Of a DNA stretch of 39,718 nucleotides, positions 1 to 8,887 are shown piece by piece (the first letter of the stretch is position 1; each line of letters opens with the position of its first letter). The stretch covers positions 1 through 39,718 of the forward strand of contig CAZVEV010000018.1 in the NCBI GenBank assembly GCA_964625865.1. Reading direction: 5' to 3'. A program made the translations under genes and the position numbers. The notes below the pieces were generated by a model. It searched no databases. It was not told where the DNA came from and was given only the letters and a program-made list of their open reading frames with translations. The stretch is from CAZVEV01 sp964625865. Its GTDB lineage: Bacteria > Planctomycetota > Phycisphaerae > SM23-33.

Positions 1-77
1 GACCCCATTTTCAACCCGCCCGTGTTCCTACACTTCCAGAACGTCGCTGAGAGATAGCAGACAGGAGGCAGTGTAAC

Positions 78-875
78 ATGTTCAAGAACGTGGTTTATGC
101 AACGATTGCGGCATTAGTTCTCCCGATGACGTTGTCCACAGCGATGGCACTTCCGATATTCACCGAACAGGGCTTTGAAAACGGCGGGTCGCCGACGATG
201 GGCGCCAACTATGCGGAACCCGGTCACGCCACAAAGGTCGTGAATACACTGTCGGCGGGTGTATGGCACATGCGAACCATCAATGCCGGGCAAGAGGGAT
301 TCACGTTGGAGGACAAGGACTCCTACAAGGGGTATACCAGCGTGCCGGCCGGCGTAAGCGGCGAGCAGTTCATCACCGGCTCACGCGGCAACAACTACCG
401 CGGATTATTCCAGTATGTCCAGGACAACAAGGCCACTACCGGTGAGATTACCGCGACCGTTGATTACTGGGTACACGAGCTGAATGCTGCCGACCCGGTC
501 GCCGGAACCGGCCAGATCGGTTTCGAGATCGTCGCGTTTGATGATGCGACCACGGTTTCCGTCGACTTGGGCGGTCAAGCCGACATCTTCTTTGGATCCG
601 GCTTCATCAGCACCGGCGGGACGTATCAAACGGTGAATGTCGTGGATGCAGCGACCGGGTTCCAGGAATGGGAGGTCACGCTGGACCTCGGGGCGAGCGG
701 CTACAACTACATTGGCGTCGCCATCGCTACCTCGCTCACTGGTCTGAATCCGTACGGCGGTACAAACGGCCACACCGCCAGCTTCGACGATGTTTCTATC
801 ATCCCCGAGCCGGCCACCTTCGCCCTCGCCGCGGTCGGCCTGCTGGGGTTCCGGCGGCGCAGAGCCTGTCGGTAG
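78..875 (+). CDS. PEP-CTERM sorting-domain protein
   Basis: 265-residue exported protein. The N-terminus is a signal peptide (basic MFKN, then a hydrophobic stretch ending near ALP at about residue 25). The C-terminus has the tripartite PEP-CTERM signal: IIPEPATF, a short hydrophobic helix (ALAAVGLLGF), then RRRR. In known PEP-CTERM systems an exosortase recognises this tail and anchors or releases the protein at the envelope, often with exopolysaccharide. The 200-residue middle looks beta-rich (many G, T, V and aromatic residues) and has no motif I can name. The start is supported by AGGAGG at 63-68, nine bases before the ATG. A second PEP-CTERM gene follows about 240 bases downstream in the same direction. 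The stop is followed within five bases by a 14-bp tandem repeat (881-922). The ligand is unknown. Confidence 0.85.
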   Translation: MFKNVVYATIAALVLPMTLSTAMALPIFTEQGFENGGSPTMGANYAEPGHATKVVNTLSAGVWHMRTINAGQEGFTLEDKDSYKGYTSVPAGVSGEQFITGSRGNNYRGLFQYVQDNKATTGEITATVDYWVHELNAADPVAGTGQIGFEIVAFDDATTVSVDLGGQADIFFGSGFISTGGTYQTVNVVDAATGFQEWEVTLDLGASGYNYIGVAIATSLTGLNPYGGTNGHTASFDDVSIIPEPATFALAAVGLLGFRRRRACR

Positions 876-880
876 ACCCT

Positions 881-922
881 GAGCTTGTCGAAGGGAGCTT
901 GTCGAAGGGAGCGTGTCGAAGG
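881..922. repeat. Three tandem 14-bp units, REP-like core
   Basis: Three head-to-tail copies of GAGCTTGTCGAAGG at 881-894, 895-908 and 909-922. The third copy has one change (T to G at unit position 5). The array starts five bases after the stop of the first PEP-CTERM gene. A single copy of the unit overlaps the stop codon of the second PEP-CTERM gene (1812-1825), and both are followed by similar sequence (GCAGGCG then a TAGAC). A related unit with one inserted A is near 33814. Confidence 0.85.
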
Positions 923-1117
923 GCAGGCGGGCGTAGACGCAAGGCCGGCATCACGAGACAGACGCGCCGGATCGCGAGCACGCACAGGCGAAATCCTTTT
1001 CGTTTTTCGCTTGACCCGGGCGACTGAATGTGATAATATGTTGCTAGAGTCTGGAGTTGGCGAGGTCATCTGGACGTCAGATGTTTCACCTGAACAGTTG
1101 CATGAGGAGTTGATGTG

Positions 1118-1813
1118 ATGACAAATCGAATGATCGTCGTATTACTGGCGGCGGGAATGATCACAGCGATGGGTGTCGGTTCCGCCGGCGCTGCGACGGT
1201 GAGCGTTGCCGGTACGATCCCCACTGTGGACGGCGCCGACATCGCCAATGACAGCGGTGCGGCCGATGCCGGCGGCGACGAGGGCCACATGTGGGGTAAC
1301 CGGCCGCATCAGGGGCAATCGTTCGTAACCGGATCCAACGTCCTGGGCTACAAGCTCAATGCGGTGACCATGAAGAACCGGAACAACAGTGTCACGAACG
1401 GCCCGACTTTCAATGTCGTGGTCGGGACGCTCACGGCAGACGGCGCGAAGTGGGTCCTCACCCAGATCGGGAGCACGGAGACCGGTGTCGCGCCGGACTA
1501 CAACACTACTACTAAGAGTTACATCACCTTTACCTTCGACACGCCGCTTACCCTCAACGCGAACACGACCTACGGGTTCCTCTGGGGCTCGAATGGTTCG
1601 GGTTTCGTCACGGCAAACAACCTGGACGACAACACCTATACCGGCGGGACAGCCCTCAGCAGCGGTGACGACAATGTGCCGGATCTCGACGATGTACTGC
1701 TCAGGAATGTGGATCGCGTCTTCCACCTCGATCTGACGGTCATCCCCGAACCGACCACCCTCGCCCTGGCCGCCGTCGGTCTGCTGGGGCTGCGACGGCG
1801 TCGTAGATCCTGA
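1118..1813 (+). CDS. PEP-CTERM sorting-domain protein
   Basis: 231-residue exported protein. It has a signal peptide (MTNRMIVVLLAAGMITAMGVGSA) and a C-terminal PEP-CTERM tail (VIPEPTTL, a hydrophobic helix ALAAVGLLGL, then RRRRR). The middle 175 residues form a beta-rich domain with many D, N and T residues. It resembles the 'choice-of-anchor' style domains that often precede PEP-CTERM tails, but I cannot assign a function. GAGGAG at 1104-1109 fits the ATG at 1118; a GTG at 1115 is in frame and is the only other plausible start. The last codons and the TGA overlap a REP-like 14-mer, and a strong hairpin follows at 1864-1893. Its tail closely resembles that of the first PEP-CTERM gene, while the bodies differ. 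Confidence 0.85.
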   Translation: MTNRMIVVLLAAGMITAMGVGSAGAATVSVAGTIPTVDGADIANDSGAADAGGDEGHMWGNRPHQGQSFVTGSNVLGYKLNAVTMKNRNNSVTNGPTFNVVVGTLTADGAKWVLTQIGSTETGVAPDYNTTTKSYITFTFDTPLTLNANTTYGFLWGSNGSGFVTANNLDDNTYTGGTALSSGDDNVPDLDDVLLRNVDRVFHLDLTVIPEPTTLALAAVGLLGLRRRRRS

Positions 1814-1893
1814 GCTTGTCGAAGGGCAGGCGCGCATAGACACTATCACAATGCAGACGCACCACGGGGCGGCCCTTTATCAGGTCGCCCCGT
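1812..1893 (+). repeat. Composite 3' module: REP-like 14-mer plus hairpin, copy 1
   Basis: GAGCTTGTCGAAGG at 1812-1825 is followed 38 bases later by the hairpin at 1864-1893. The same order (REP-like core, spacer, same hairpin) occurs at 33814-33883, 32 kb away, beside unrelated genes. The first copy overlaps the stop codon of the PEP-CTERM gene. Confidence 0.75.
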
Positions 1894-1895
1894 TT
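1864..1895 (+). terminator. Hairpin terminator after PEP-CTERM gene
   Basis: An 11-bp stem ACGGGGCGGCC (1864-1874) pairs with GGTCGCCCCGT (1883-1893), with one G-U pair and an 8-base loop, and is followed by TTTC. It lies about 50 bases after the stop of the second PEP-CTERM gene and before the beta-helix gene. The U-tract is short, so termination may be partial. Confidence 0.65.
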
Positions 1896-1964
1896 CATTG
1901 ACGTGGGGACATTGCTCGTGGTCCGCATGTTGACGGGCGGCGGCTGGGTCGATAGGTTTCGGGT

Positions 1965-4154
1965 ATGCCTCTTCCCGCCGGTATCGATAGCAGGGGAGCG
2001 TCGCTCGTCTGGGCGATTGCGGCCGTGCTGGCGTGGTGCGGTTCGGCGGGAGGGGCGTACAAGGCCGTCACGCCGCGCCGGAAACTCGCCCCGGGCGAGG
2101 TCGCGGTCAGCAGGCCGGGCAACTTCGACAAGGCCAGCACCACCTACGTCCTGACCGCCGACATCTCCAGCGCGACCAGCCCGATCTTTCTGGGCAAGGA
2201 CGTGACGCTCGACCTGAACGGGCACACCGTCACCTACGCCGCCGGAGGCTACCACCACGTGACGAACCACAGCTTCGAGAAGGGCCTGACCGGCTGGGAC
2301 GTCTCGAAGGCCCCCGACGCCGTCGCGAAGGACATGACCATGATCCACCCGCTGGTCGGACGCAACGTCTGCGTCCTGCCCCAGGGACAGGAACTCGTCT
2401 CGTCGTATGTCACGCTTCCGGTCGCCGGCCGGTCGTATTACGCCATGGTCGCCGTCGCCGATCGGCGCAGCCGCGTCAGCGTGTTCGTCGACGACGCGAA
2501 GGGCAGGCCCGTGCGGTGCGAGTTCCGCTTCGGGTCCAACGTGCGACAGACCTGCCCCGAGCTGAACCGTTCGCCCAAGCTGGGCGGTGGCGTGGTCTTC
2601 GCCCTCCTGCACGGCCTGCCGGCTGGGAAGTACCGCATCCGCGTCAGGGCCGTCCAGGGCCAGGCCGTCATCGACGAGGTGGACATCCGCCCCGCGATGG
2701 ACGTGGGGGTGAGCATCATCGAGAAGACCCGCCCGTGGGCGTACTACAAGTGCATCCTGGACGGCGATGCGTGCGCGTTCTTCGACTACACCGCCAAGGG
2801 GACCGCGGGCACGCCCGTCGACTCGGTGGCGCGCGTCAGCGGGGCGGGGACCGTCACGATCCGCAACGGCACGATCCGCAGCGGGTGTGTGGGCATCCGC
2901 TCGTGGGGCGTCCAGTCGACGGCCCGAGGCGTCAAGGTCGTCCTGGACAACGTGCGATTCCAGGCGGCGGGCATCAACACCAACGCTGCAAGCGTCGCCT
3001 TCGGCGTGATGAAAGACTGCCGCGTCGAGATCGACACGCCCTGGATCATCGACCGCCACCGCCGCGACTCGGCCGTCGTGTTCTGGGGCGACAAGGCAAG
3101 CGAGATCGCCGACAACGAGTTCCTCGGCGGGCAGGGGTGTCTGACCATTCGCGGGGACGGCACGCGGGTGGCCGACAACCTGTTCGTCAACGATCAGCGC
3201 GTGACGAACCACTACTGCCTCTCGCTCGACGCCCACCGGGCGGAGGTCTGCAACAATCGCTTCCTCCCGAAGCGCGGGGCGGGCATCTACATCTACAGGC
3301 ACCGCGACAACACCGTGCACGACAACACGTTCCGGATCGTCGCCTCGCCGCCGATCAATGAGTACAGCCGCTCGGACTACAGCGTCAGCGCCGTTCGCAT
3401 CAGCGACTACAACGCCGCCAAGGGCAGTGCCCGCGGCTGGTGCGAGGGCAACCGGATCCACCGGAACACGATCCACGTCGTCGGGCGCGACATCCCCGGC
3501 GCCAGCCCGAAGTACGAGCCGATGGCCTACGGGTTCTTCATCAGCGTCGGCGGGGGGGTAAACACGATCACCGACAACGACATCACCGTCGAGCACCGCA
3601 ACCCGGAATCGAAGACCGCCGGGGCCTACGCGTTCTACATCGGCGGATCCAACCAGGGCGGCGTGATCCACGGCAACCGGATCACGACCAACGTCACGCC
3701 GTTCTGGATCTCGAACCGCTACGGGGCGGCGAGCAACGTGCTGATCTACGGCAACACGATTACCCGGGCCAGGGGGGCCGGCAAGGTCGTCCCGTTCAGG
3801 CTCGGCTACTGGAAGCTCCCGAGCAAGAACGTCGGGCTATACTCGAACCGGCTGGTCGGGATGGATTTCGGCGTGACGATCAGCGACCACACCACGGGAT
3901 ACGTCTCCCAGTACGCCTTCGGCTGGACGCTGACGGTCCGCGCCGTCACCGGCGCCGAAGTAGTCGTCACCGACGAGGCCGGCAAGACCGTCCGCCGCGG
4001 CCGGGCCGACTCCCGCGGCCTCTACGTCGCGCGCCTCCCCCAGTTCACCGCCGTCGGCCGCAAGCAAACCGACTGCTCCCGATACGTCGTCGCCTCCGGC
4101 CGGCGCAAACAAACCATCACCATGACAGCCGACCGCACGGTGACGTTACGGTAG
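1965..4154 (+). CDS. Secreted right-handed parallel beta-helix protein
   Basis: 729-residue protein with a signal peptide (hydrophobic LVWAIAAVLAWCGSAGGA near residues 14-31). A segment around residues 60-95 (LTADISSATSPIFLGKDVTLDLNGHTVTY) is the usual entry to a pectate-lyase-like beta helix. Residues about 95-250 (SFEKGLTGWDV to IDEVDIRP) look like an inserted jelly-roll, carbohydrate-binding-type module. From about 290 to 640 there are repeated short turns with N, G and D (NGTIRSG, DNEFLGG, DNLFVN, NNRFLP, DNTFRI, NRITTN, GNTITR) typical of NosD/Parallel beta-helix repeats. The C-terminal 80 residues resemble a carboxypeptidase-regulatory-like fold. The likely role is polysaccharide binding or lysis outside the cell; the substrate is unknown. 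The ribosome site is weak, and 1965 is the only ATG upstream of the signal peptide. Confidence 0.8.
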   Translation: MPLPAGIDSRGASLVWAIAAVLAWCGSAGGAYKAVTPRRKLAPGEVAVSRPGNFDKASTTYVLTADISSATSPIFLGKDVTLDLNGHTVTYAAGGYHHVTNHSFEKGLTGWDVSKAPDAVAKDMTMIHPLVGRNVCVLPQGQELVSSYVTLPVAGRSYYAMVAVADRRSRVSVFVDDAKGRPVRCEFRFGSNVRQTCPELNRSPKLGGGVVFALLHGLPAGKYRIRVRAVQGQAVIDEVDIRPAMDVGVSIIEKTRPWAYYKCILDGDACAFFDYTAKGTAGTPVDSVARVSGAGTVTIRNGTIRSGCVGIRSWGVQSTARGVKVVLDNVRFQAAGINTNAASVAFGVMKDCRVEIDTPWIIDRHRRDSAVVFWGDKASEIADNEFLGGQGCLTIRGDGTRVADNLFVNDQRVTNHYCLSLDAHRAEVCNNRFLPKRGAGIYIYRHRDNTVHDNTFRIVASPPINEYSRSDYSVSAVRISDYNAAKGSARGWCEGNRIHRNTIHVVGRDIPGASPKYEPMAYGFFISVGGGVNTITDNDITVEHRNPESKTAGAYAFYIGGSNQGGVIHGNRITTNVTPFWISNRYGAASNVLIYGNTITRARGAGKVVPFRLGYWKLPSKNVGLYSNRLVGMDFGVTISDHTTGYVSQYAFGWTLTVRAVTGAEVVVTDEAGKTVRRGRADSRGLYVARLPQFTAVGRKQTDCSRYVVASGRRKQTITMTADRTVTLR

Positions 4155-4156
4155 CG

Positions 4157-4228
4157 GTAGGGCGTGCAACTCGTTGCACGCGGGCAGGGCTGCTTGTTAG
4201 TACCGCGTGCAACGAGTTTCACGCCGTG
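4157..4228. repeat. Palindromic element, GTAGGGCGTGCAAC family, copy A
   Basis: Two 23-base arms (4161-4183 and 4203-4225) form an inverted repeat with one mismatch; each arm also contains a smaller palindrome (GTGCAAC .. GTTGCAC). It begins two bases after the stop of the beta-helix gene and sits between convergent genes. Three relatives are at 26866-26939, 30401-30474 and 35852-35926. It could act as a bidirectional terminator or be a non-autonomous mobile repeat. Confidence 0.8.
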
Positions 4229-4265
4229 CGGATGTCGACAGTTTCCCCTCTCCTGGTCGCGCCGA

Positions 4266-5237
4266 CTATGCCCGTTTCCGCTTCCGGGCCTCCTGGCGTT
4301 CTTTGGCCTTTCGGGCCTTCTCGGCCTGCTCGGCGTTGTAGCGTTTGATCGCCTCATCCACGCGCTTGGGCCAGACGAATCTCGGCGCCCTGGCCGGGTC
4401 GTAGCCCTTCAGGTGGGGCTGGTCCAGCCGCTTGACCGCGGGGGTGTAGGTCCACGTGCTCTTGCGGAAGGCCTCGTCCAGGAAGGCCGCCAGTTCGGGC
4501 ATGTGCTGGCGGACCTGCTGACGCGTGTTGATCTGCGTGGCCGGCTTGCCCTTGGCGCCAACACGTGCCAGCCCCCCCGCGCGGTTGCAGTTCAGCCACG
4601 ACTGGACGCCCTCGGCCCAGAACTCGCCGTAGGTGGTCATCCCGTATCCGCGGAACCGCCCGGTGGCCTTGGTCTTGGCGTACAGGGCCTTCAGGCGCGT
4701 GTTGAACGTCTTGTCCAGTTGCGCCAGGCCCCCGTGGACGCCGTGGGCAAACTCGTGCAGGAAGATGCTCTCCCCACGGTAGATGTCGCCGGGAAAGCCC
4801 AGGATGTTCTCCTCGGCGCACGTGACGGGGTTGCCCCCCAGCCCGCGGGCACGCTTGTCCTACCAGGGGGACATCTTGCGCGTCTCGGGCATGTCGGTGG
4901 TCATCTCGGTATACGCCATCACCGTGATGTAGACGTTCCGGCGGACCAGGTCGGCCAGTACGTCCGGGCGCGTCGCGAGCATCTTGCGGACCAGGTAGGC
5001 GACCTCCTTCATCGCGTAGTTAGAGACCTTGGGCGAGCTGACGATCAGCAGCCCGTCGACGGTGATGACCTTGGTGTAAAACGGATCGAGCTTGCGAGTG
5101 ACCTCCTTGGCCGGCAGGGGCTTGACCGCGCCGACCGGGGCGGTCTCGGCGGCCGGACTCGCACAGGAGGCGATCAACAGGGCGCCCGCCAGCAGGACAG
5201 CGGCGGCACGGGGCGTGGTCAGACAAGGAGGTTTCAT
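4266..5237 (-). pseudogene. Zinc-peptidase-like lipoprotein with one in-frame TAG
   Basis: From the ATG at 5237 the frame is open for 125 codons, meets a single TAG at 4862-4860 (codon 126), and then stays open in the same frame for 197 more codons to 4266. The first part is a lipoprotein signal (lipobox IASC, Cys25) and a conserved-looking domain. The part after the stop carries the catalytic motif HEFAH (H161, E162, H165) and a downstream EFWAE block (about 205-209), as in gluzincin metallopeptidases. Because the active site lies beyond the TAG, the short product could not be catalytic. The sequence around the stop reads SPW-stop-DKRARGLGG, so a single base change from TGG, CAG or a Tyr codon would restore it. 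A recent pseudogene, a sequencing error or amber decoding are all possible. It diverges from the M60-like gene at 5657. Confidence 0.75.
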
Positions 5238-5656
5238 GACAGTGATTGTAAACCGCCTCCCGCGCCGCCCGCAATGCCGCCGCCCACGCGAACGAACAGT
5301 CCCTTCCCTGGCGCGTCAGGGCAAAGCCGCGGCGTGTCGCCGCGGTGCCGTTTCCGTGCGAATGAGACGAACTTCTTTCTCGCATGGAATCGAATACACA
5401 TCGCGTACGAAGGGAACGGTACCCGGCTCTCGGAACGGCTCTGCTGTGCTCAGCCAGACCCTCTGGCACGCACGAGGAAGCGGCCTAAACGACGAACGGA
5501 GCCTCGGAGGGGTAAGGGGTCGTTTTCTCGGTCGAAGGCGGCCAAGGGGCTTGGCCGCCCTTGGCGGGGGTGCCACGGCCCGGCAACGGACTTGTGTGCT
5601 TCGGGACGGGCGATATGATGGCGGGTCGGCGTGGGGTTGAACAGGATGGACTGACT
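5238..5656. other. 419-base divergent intergenic region
   Basis: I see no gene between the divergent peptidase genes. The one clear structure is a perfect 10-bp hairpin at 5537-5559 (GGCGGCCAAG, GGG loop, CTTGGCCGCC). It lies about 100 bases upstream of the M60-like start and could be a repeat or leader element. Promoters must be here for both genes, but none can be assigned with confidence. The long plus-strand frame crossing this region is antisense to the lipoprotein and not credible. Confidence 0.5.
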
Positions 5657-7189
5657 ATGAAGAGACTCGTTATCTGCGTGTCGTTGGTGATGGGGTCGTT
5701 GACGGCCTCCGGGGCCCCTACAGACACCGAGGCGATCAAGGCCGACATGGCGCTGTTCACCGACGCCAGTTGCAGCCGCCTCAAGAGCGGTGTGCGGGAG
5801 GCGGACCTGGCCCGGTTCAGAAGCACGCTGCTCAAGACGGTGGCGTCCGGGATGCTGGCCGGGACGTATGACAGGACGTACCGGGCGGCGAGCTACGAGG
5901 CCTATCCCTCGCCGCGCCAACTGGGCAGGGAACTGAAGCTGGGCAGCGGCTTCAGCCGTTATGAGAATATCACGGGCATCTGTCTGGACGCGGGGCAGAA
6001 CGTGGTCTTCGTGGGCGATACGGGGGGCAAGACGCTTTCGCTGCTGATTCCGTACTGGATGCGCAAGCCGCCCAAGGGCGTCAGGCCCTCGAAGGACCCC
6101 AACGGATGGGGCCTGCACCGGCAGACCGTTCGGCTCCGCGAAGGCCTGAACGTCATCGACGCCAAGAGGGGGGGCAATGTGTATGTCAGCTACTTCGACG
6201 ACAACGCCGCCAGGGCGCCCAAGGTGACCGTTCACTTCCCGACGGGCAAGGTGAACGGCTTCTTCGATGCCTCGAAGCACACCAACGCGGACTGGGACCG
6301 CCTGCTGGACCGCGCAGTCAACCCCATCATGGACGCCCGGGGCAAGCATATCCAGGTCGCCTATCCGGTGGAGTGGTTCAAGGTGTACACGCGCGGCAAG
6401 GGGGTGGAGTTGATCAGGAACTATGACGCCATGCTCCGCCATCACTACACGCTGATGGGGCTGGTCAAGTACAAGAAGGTGCCCCGCAACCGCATCCTGG
6501 CGCGCGTGAACTTCAACTACTACATGTTCCGCGACGGCGACGGCGTGGCGTACCTGGGCAACAGGGGGACGATGCGGATGGTGGCCGACCCGAGCGTGGT
6601 GATCAAGGGCGACCCCTGCTGGGGGTTCTGCCACGAGGTCGGCCACGTGCTCCAGATGCGCCCGCAGATGACCTGGGGCGGCATGACGGAGGTGAGCAAC
6701 AACATCTTTACGATGTATACGGTCGGCAAGATGGGCAACGCCAGCCGTCTCAAGCGACAGCGGAACTACGCCTCGGCGCGCAAACGCATCATCGACGCGC
6801 GTCCCAGGATATCCTACCTGGCCGTCAAGGACGTCTTCGACCGCCTCGTGCCGTTCTGGCAGCTCCACCTGTACTTCTCGCGAAACGGCAAGCCGGACTT
6901 CTATGCCGACGTCATGGAGCAGATGCGCCGCCGCCCGCACGCGGGCCATGGGAACGACTCGATTCGCAACCAGTTCGAGTTCGTCAAGATCTGCTGCGAC
7001 GTAGCGAAGCTGGACCTGACGGAGTTCTTCGACAAGTGGGGCTTCTTCTGGGTCGGGTCCCTGGCGGTGAAGGACTATCGCACGTACCAGTACAGAATCA
7101 CCCAGCAGATGGTGGACGAGACCAGGTCGTACATCGCGAAGAAGAAGTACCAAAAGCCGACCGTGGACATTACCCTGATCGACGATTGA
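5657..7189 (+). CDS. M60-like (enhancin-type) secreted metallopeptidase
   Basis: 510-residue protein with a signal peptide (MKRLVICVSLVMGSLTASGA). The zinc site is HEVGH (H326, E327, H330), with a likely third ligand E345 in WGGMTE; this HEXXH-X14-E spacing fits the M60 / M60-like family, whose characterised members cut mucin-type glycoproteins. Residues about 85-310 correspond to the beta-sandwich that precedes the catalytic fold in that family (GQNVVFVGDTGG, LREGLNVIDAKRGGNVYVSY). The start at 5657 is chosen because it opens the signal peptide and has AGGA 10 bases upstream; the upstream in-frame ATG at 5561 would add 32 non-conserved-looking residues. Neighbours are a divergent zinc-peptidase-like lipoprotein and a downstream sulfatase, consistent with breakdown of sulfated or glycosylated material outside the cell. 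Confidence 0.8.
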   Translation: MKRLVICVSLVMGSLTASGAPTDTEAIKADMALFTDASCSRLKSGVREADLARFRSTLLKTVASGMLAGTYDRTYRAASYEAYPSPRQLGRELKLGSGFSRYENITGICLDAGQNVVFVGDTGGKTLSLLIPYWMRKPPKGVRPSKDPNGWGLHRQTVRLREGLNVIDAKRGGNVYVSYFDDNAARAPKVTVHFPTGKVNGFFDASKHTNADWDRLLDRAVNPIMDARGKHIQVAYPVEWFKVYTRGKGVELIRNYDAMLRHHYTLMGLVKYKKVPRNRILARVNFNYYMFRDGDGVAYLGNRGTMRMVADPSVVIKGDPCWGFCHEVGHVLQMRPQMTWGGMTEVSNNIFTMYTVGKMGNASRLKRQRNYASARKRIIDARPRISYLAVKDVFDRLVPFWQLHLYFSRNGKPDFYADVMEQMRRRPHAGHGNDSIRNQFEFVKICCDVAKLDLTEFFDKWGFFWVGSLAVKDYRTYQYRITQQMVDETRSYIAKKKYQKPTVDITLIDD

Positions 7190-7316
7190 GGAATAACGGG
7201 CCCGGGGGCGGTCTTGTCACGGGGGGGCGAGTCGGTAGAATCGTCGAGGCGGACCATGACGGTCGTGAACCGAAATCCGTTTCGGACTTCCCCGGTAGAC
7301 GAGGAGATGATCACAG

Positions 7317-8846
7317 ATGGCCCAGATGAATGAGAACTGGTCGAGGAGGACGTTCCTCACGTCGGCGTCTCTTGGCGTGATGGCGGCCGCAGGGCGACTG
7401 GCGGGGGCCGGCCGCACCGCGCGCCCGCGCGCCTGCAATATCGTCCTGATCGTTGCCGACGACCTGGGCTATGCTGAATTGGGCAGCTACGGGCAGAAGA
7501 AGATCCGCACGCCGCATCTGGACCGCCTGGCGGCCCGGGGGATGCGGTTCACGCAGGCCTACTCGGGCAACGCGGTGTGTGCTCCGTCACGCTGCGTGCT
7601 GATGACGGGGCGCCATCCGGGCCATGCGTTTATCCGCAGCAATCGCGAACTCAAGCCCGAGGGACAGCACCCGATTCCGACCTCCCAGGTCACGGTGGCC
7701 GAGTTGCTCAAGCGGCGCGGCTATGCGACGGGGGCGTTCGGCAAGTGGGGCCTCGGCGGGCCCGGCAGCACGGGGGATCCGATCAAGAAGGGCTTCGACC
7801 GTTTCTTCGGTTACAACTGCCAGCGCCATGCCCACAGCTACTACCCGTCGTACCTCTGGAGCGACGACAAGCGGGTCCCGCTGAACAACGACCCGCCCGT
7901 GCCCGGTCACGCCTCGCTTCCCAAGGGCGCCGATCCTGCCGATCCGGCCAGCTACGACCGGTTCAAGGGCAAGGACTACGCGCCGGATCGCATCAACGCC
8001 CGCGCGCTGGCGTTCATTCGCGCCAACAAGGACCGCCCGTTCTTCTGCTACTATCCGACGGTCATCCCGCACGTGGCCCTGCACGTGCCCGACGAGGACC
8101 TCAAGCCCTACCTCGCGCTGAAGTGGACCGATCCGCCGTTCACGCGAGGCAAGGGATACGGCTACACGCCCCACTTCACCCCGCGGGCGGCCTACGCGGC
8201 GATGATTACGCGGCTGGACCGGTATGTGGGCAACGTCCTGAAGCTGCTGGACGAGTTGAAGCTGACCGACAGCACGATCGTGATCTTCAGTTCGGACAAC
8301 GGTACGACGCACCTGAAGCTGGAGGTCGATTACGACTTCTTCGCCAGCGTCGGTCCTCTTCGCGGGCTCAAGGGCTCGCTGTACGAGGGAGGCATTCGCG
8401 TACCGATGATCGTCCGCTGGCCGGGCAAGGTCACTGCGGGCTCCACGAGCGACCGGGTGGTCGGCTTCGAGGATATCCTGCCCACGCTGGCGGAAATCGC
8501 CGGCGCCGGTGACGACGTGCCCAACGACGTTGACGGCATCAGTTTCGCCGCGACGCTACGGGGCCGCACCCAGCCCGCACGGGACTTCCTCTACCGCGAG
8601 TTTCCCAGCTACGGCGGGCAGGTTTCGGTGCGGATGGGCAAGTGGAAGGCGATTCGTCAGAAGCTGCAGCGCAAACCCGACGCGCCGATCGAACTGTACG
8701 ACCTCGCGGCGGACGTCGGCGAGTCGAAGGATGTCGCGGGCGACCATCCGGACATCGTCGCCAAGGCCCGCCGCATCATCGCCCGGCAGCACGTACGGTC
8801 GGACCTGTTCCCGATCAAGGCCCTCGACGGGCCGAAGAAGAGATAG
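7317..8846 (+). CDS. Sulfatase (arylsulfatase family, Tat-exported)
   Basis: 509-residue sulfatase. The N-terminus has a Tat-type signal (SRRTFLTSASLGVMAAAG). The metal-binding start of the fold is NIVLIVADDLGYAELGSYG. The formylglycine motif C-x-P-S-R is at C88 (CAPSRCVLMTGRH), so a Cys-type maturation enzyme is needed elsewhere in the genome. Later blocks include GKWGLGG, the SSDNGTTH metal-ligand block, and a C-terminal LYDLAADVGESKDVA segment typical of the family. It hydrolyses sulfate esters, probably of polysaccharides in the periplasm; the substrate cannot be told from sequence. GAGGAG just before the ATG supports the start. It lies 127 bases after the M60-like gene in the same direction, possibly co-transcribed. 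Confidence 0.92.
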   Translation: MAQMNENWSRRTFLTSASLGVMAAAGRLAGAGRTARPRACNIVLIVADDLGYAELGSYGQKKIRTPHLDRLAARGMRFTQAYSGNAVCAPSRCVLMTGRHPGHAFIRSNRELKPEGQHPIPTSQVTVAELLKRRGYATGAFGKWGLGGPGSTGDPIKKGFDRFFGYNCQRHAHSYYPSYLWSDDKRVPLNNDPPVPGHASLPKGADPADPASYDRFKGKDYAPDRINARALAFIRANKDRPFFCYYPTVIPHVALHVPDEDLKPYLALKWTDPPFTRGKGYGYTPHFTPRAAYAAMITRLDRYVGNVLKLLDELKLTDSTIVIFSSDNGTTHLKLEVDYDFFASVGPLRGLKGSLYEGGIRVPMIVRWPGKVTAGSTSDRVVGFEDILPTLAEIAGAGDDVPNDVDGISFAATLRGRTQPARDFLYREFPSYGGQVSVRMGKWKAIRQKLQRKPDAPIELYDLAADVGESKDVAGDHPDIVAKARRIIARQHVRSDLFPIKALDGPKKR

Positions 8847-8887
8847 CATCGTGCAATGGCGGCCGGAATGAGATAAGGAACGAGACC

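Noticed and set aside
1740..3671. A 643-codon minus-strand frame opposite the beta-helix gene.
   Set aside because: It is antisense to a clearly coding gene, starts with no ribosome site, and has low-complexity D/R/V-rich sequence as expected from reading GC-rich coding DNA backward.
4354..4821. A frameshift in the peptidase lipoprotein, based on an overlapping minus-strand frame.
   Set aside because: Codon-by-codon translation shows that the motif-containing frame continues without shift across 4860; only one base-level stop interrupts it.
5537..5559. A perfect 10-bp hairpin treated as a terminator.
   Set aside because: There is no T-run on either strand and no gene end nearby; it was noted only as structure in the intergenic region.
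4164..5618. A 484-codon plus-strand frame.
   Set aside because: It lies antisense to the zinc-peptidase lipoprotein, whose frame contains real motifs (lipobox, HEFAH).
5450..7153. A 567-codon minus-strand frame.
   Set aside because: It is antisense to the M60-like peptidase gene; only the plus strand has a signal peptide, HEXXH and a ribosome site.
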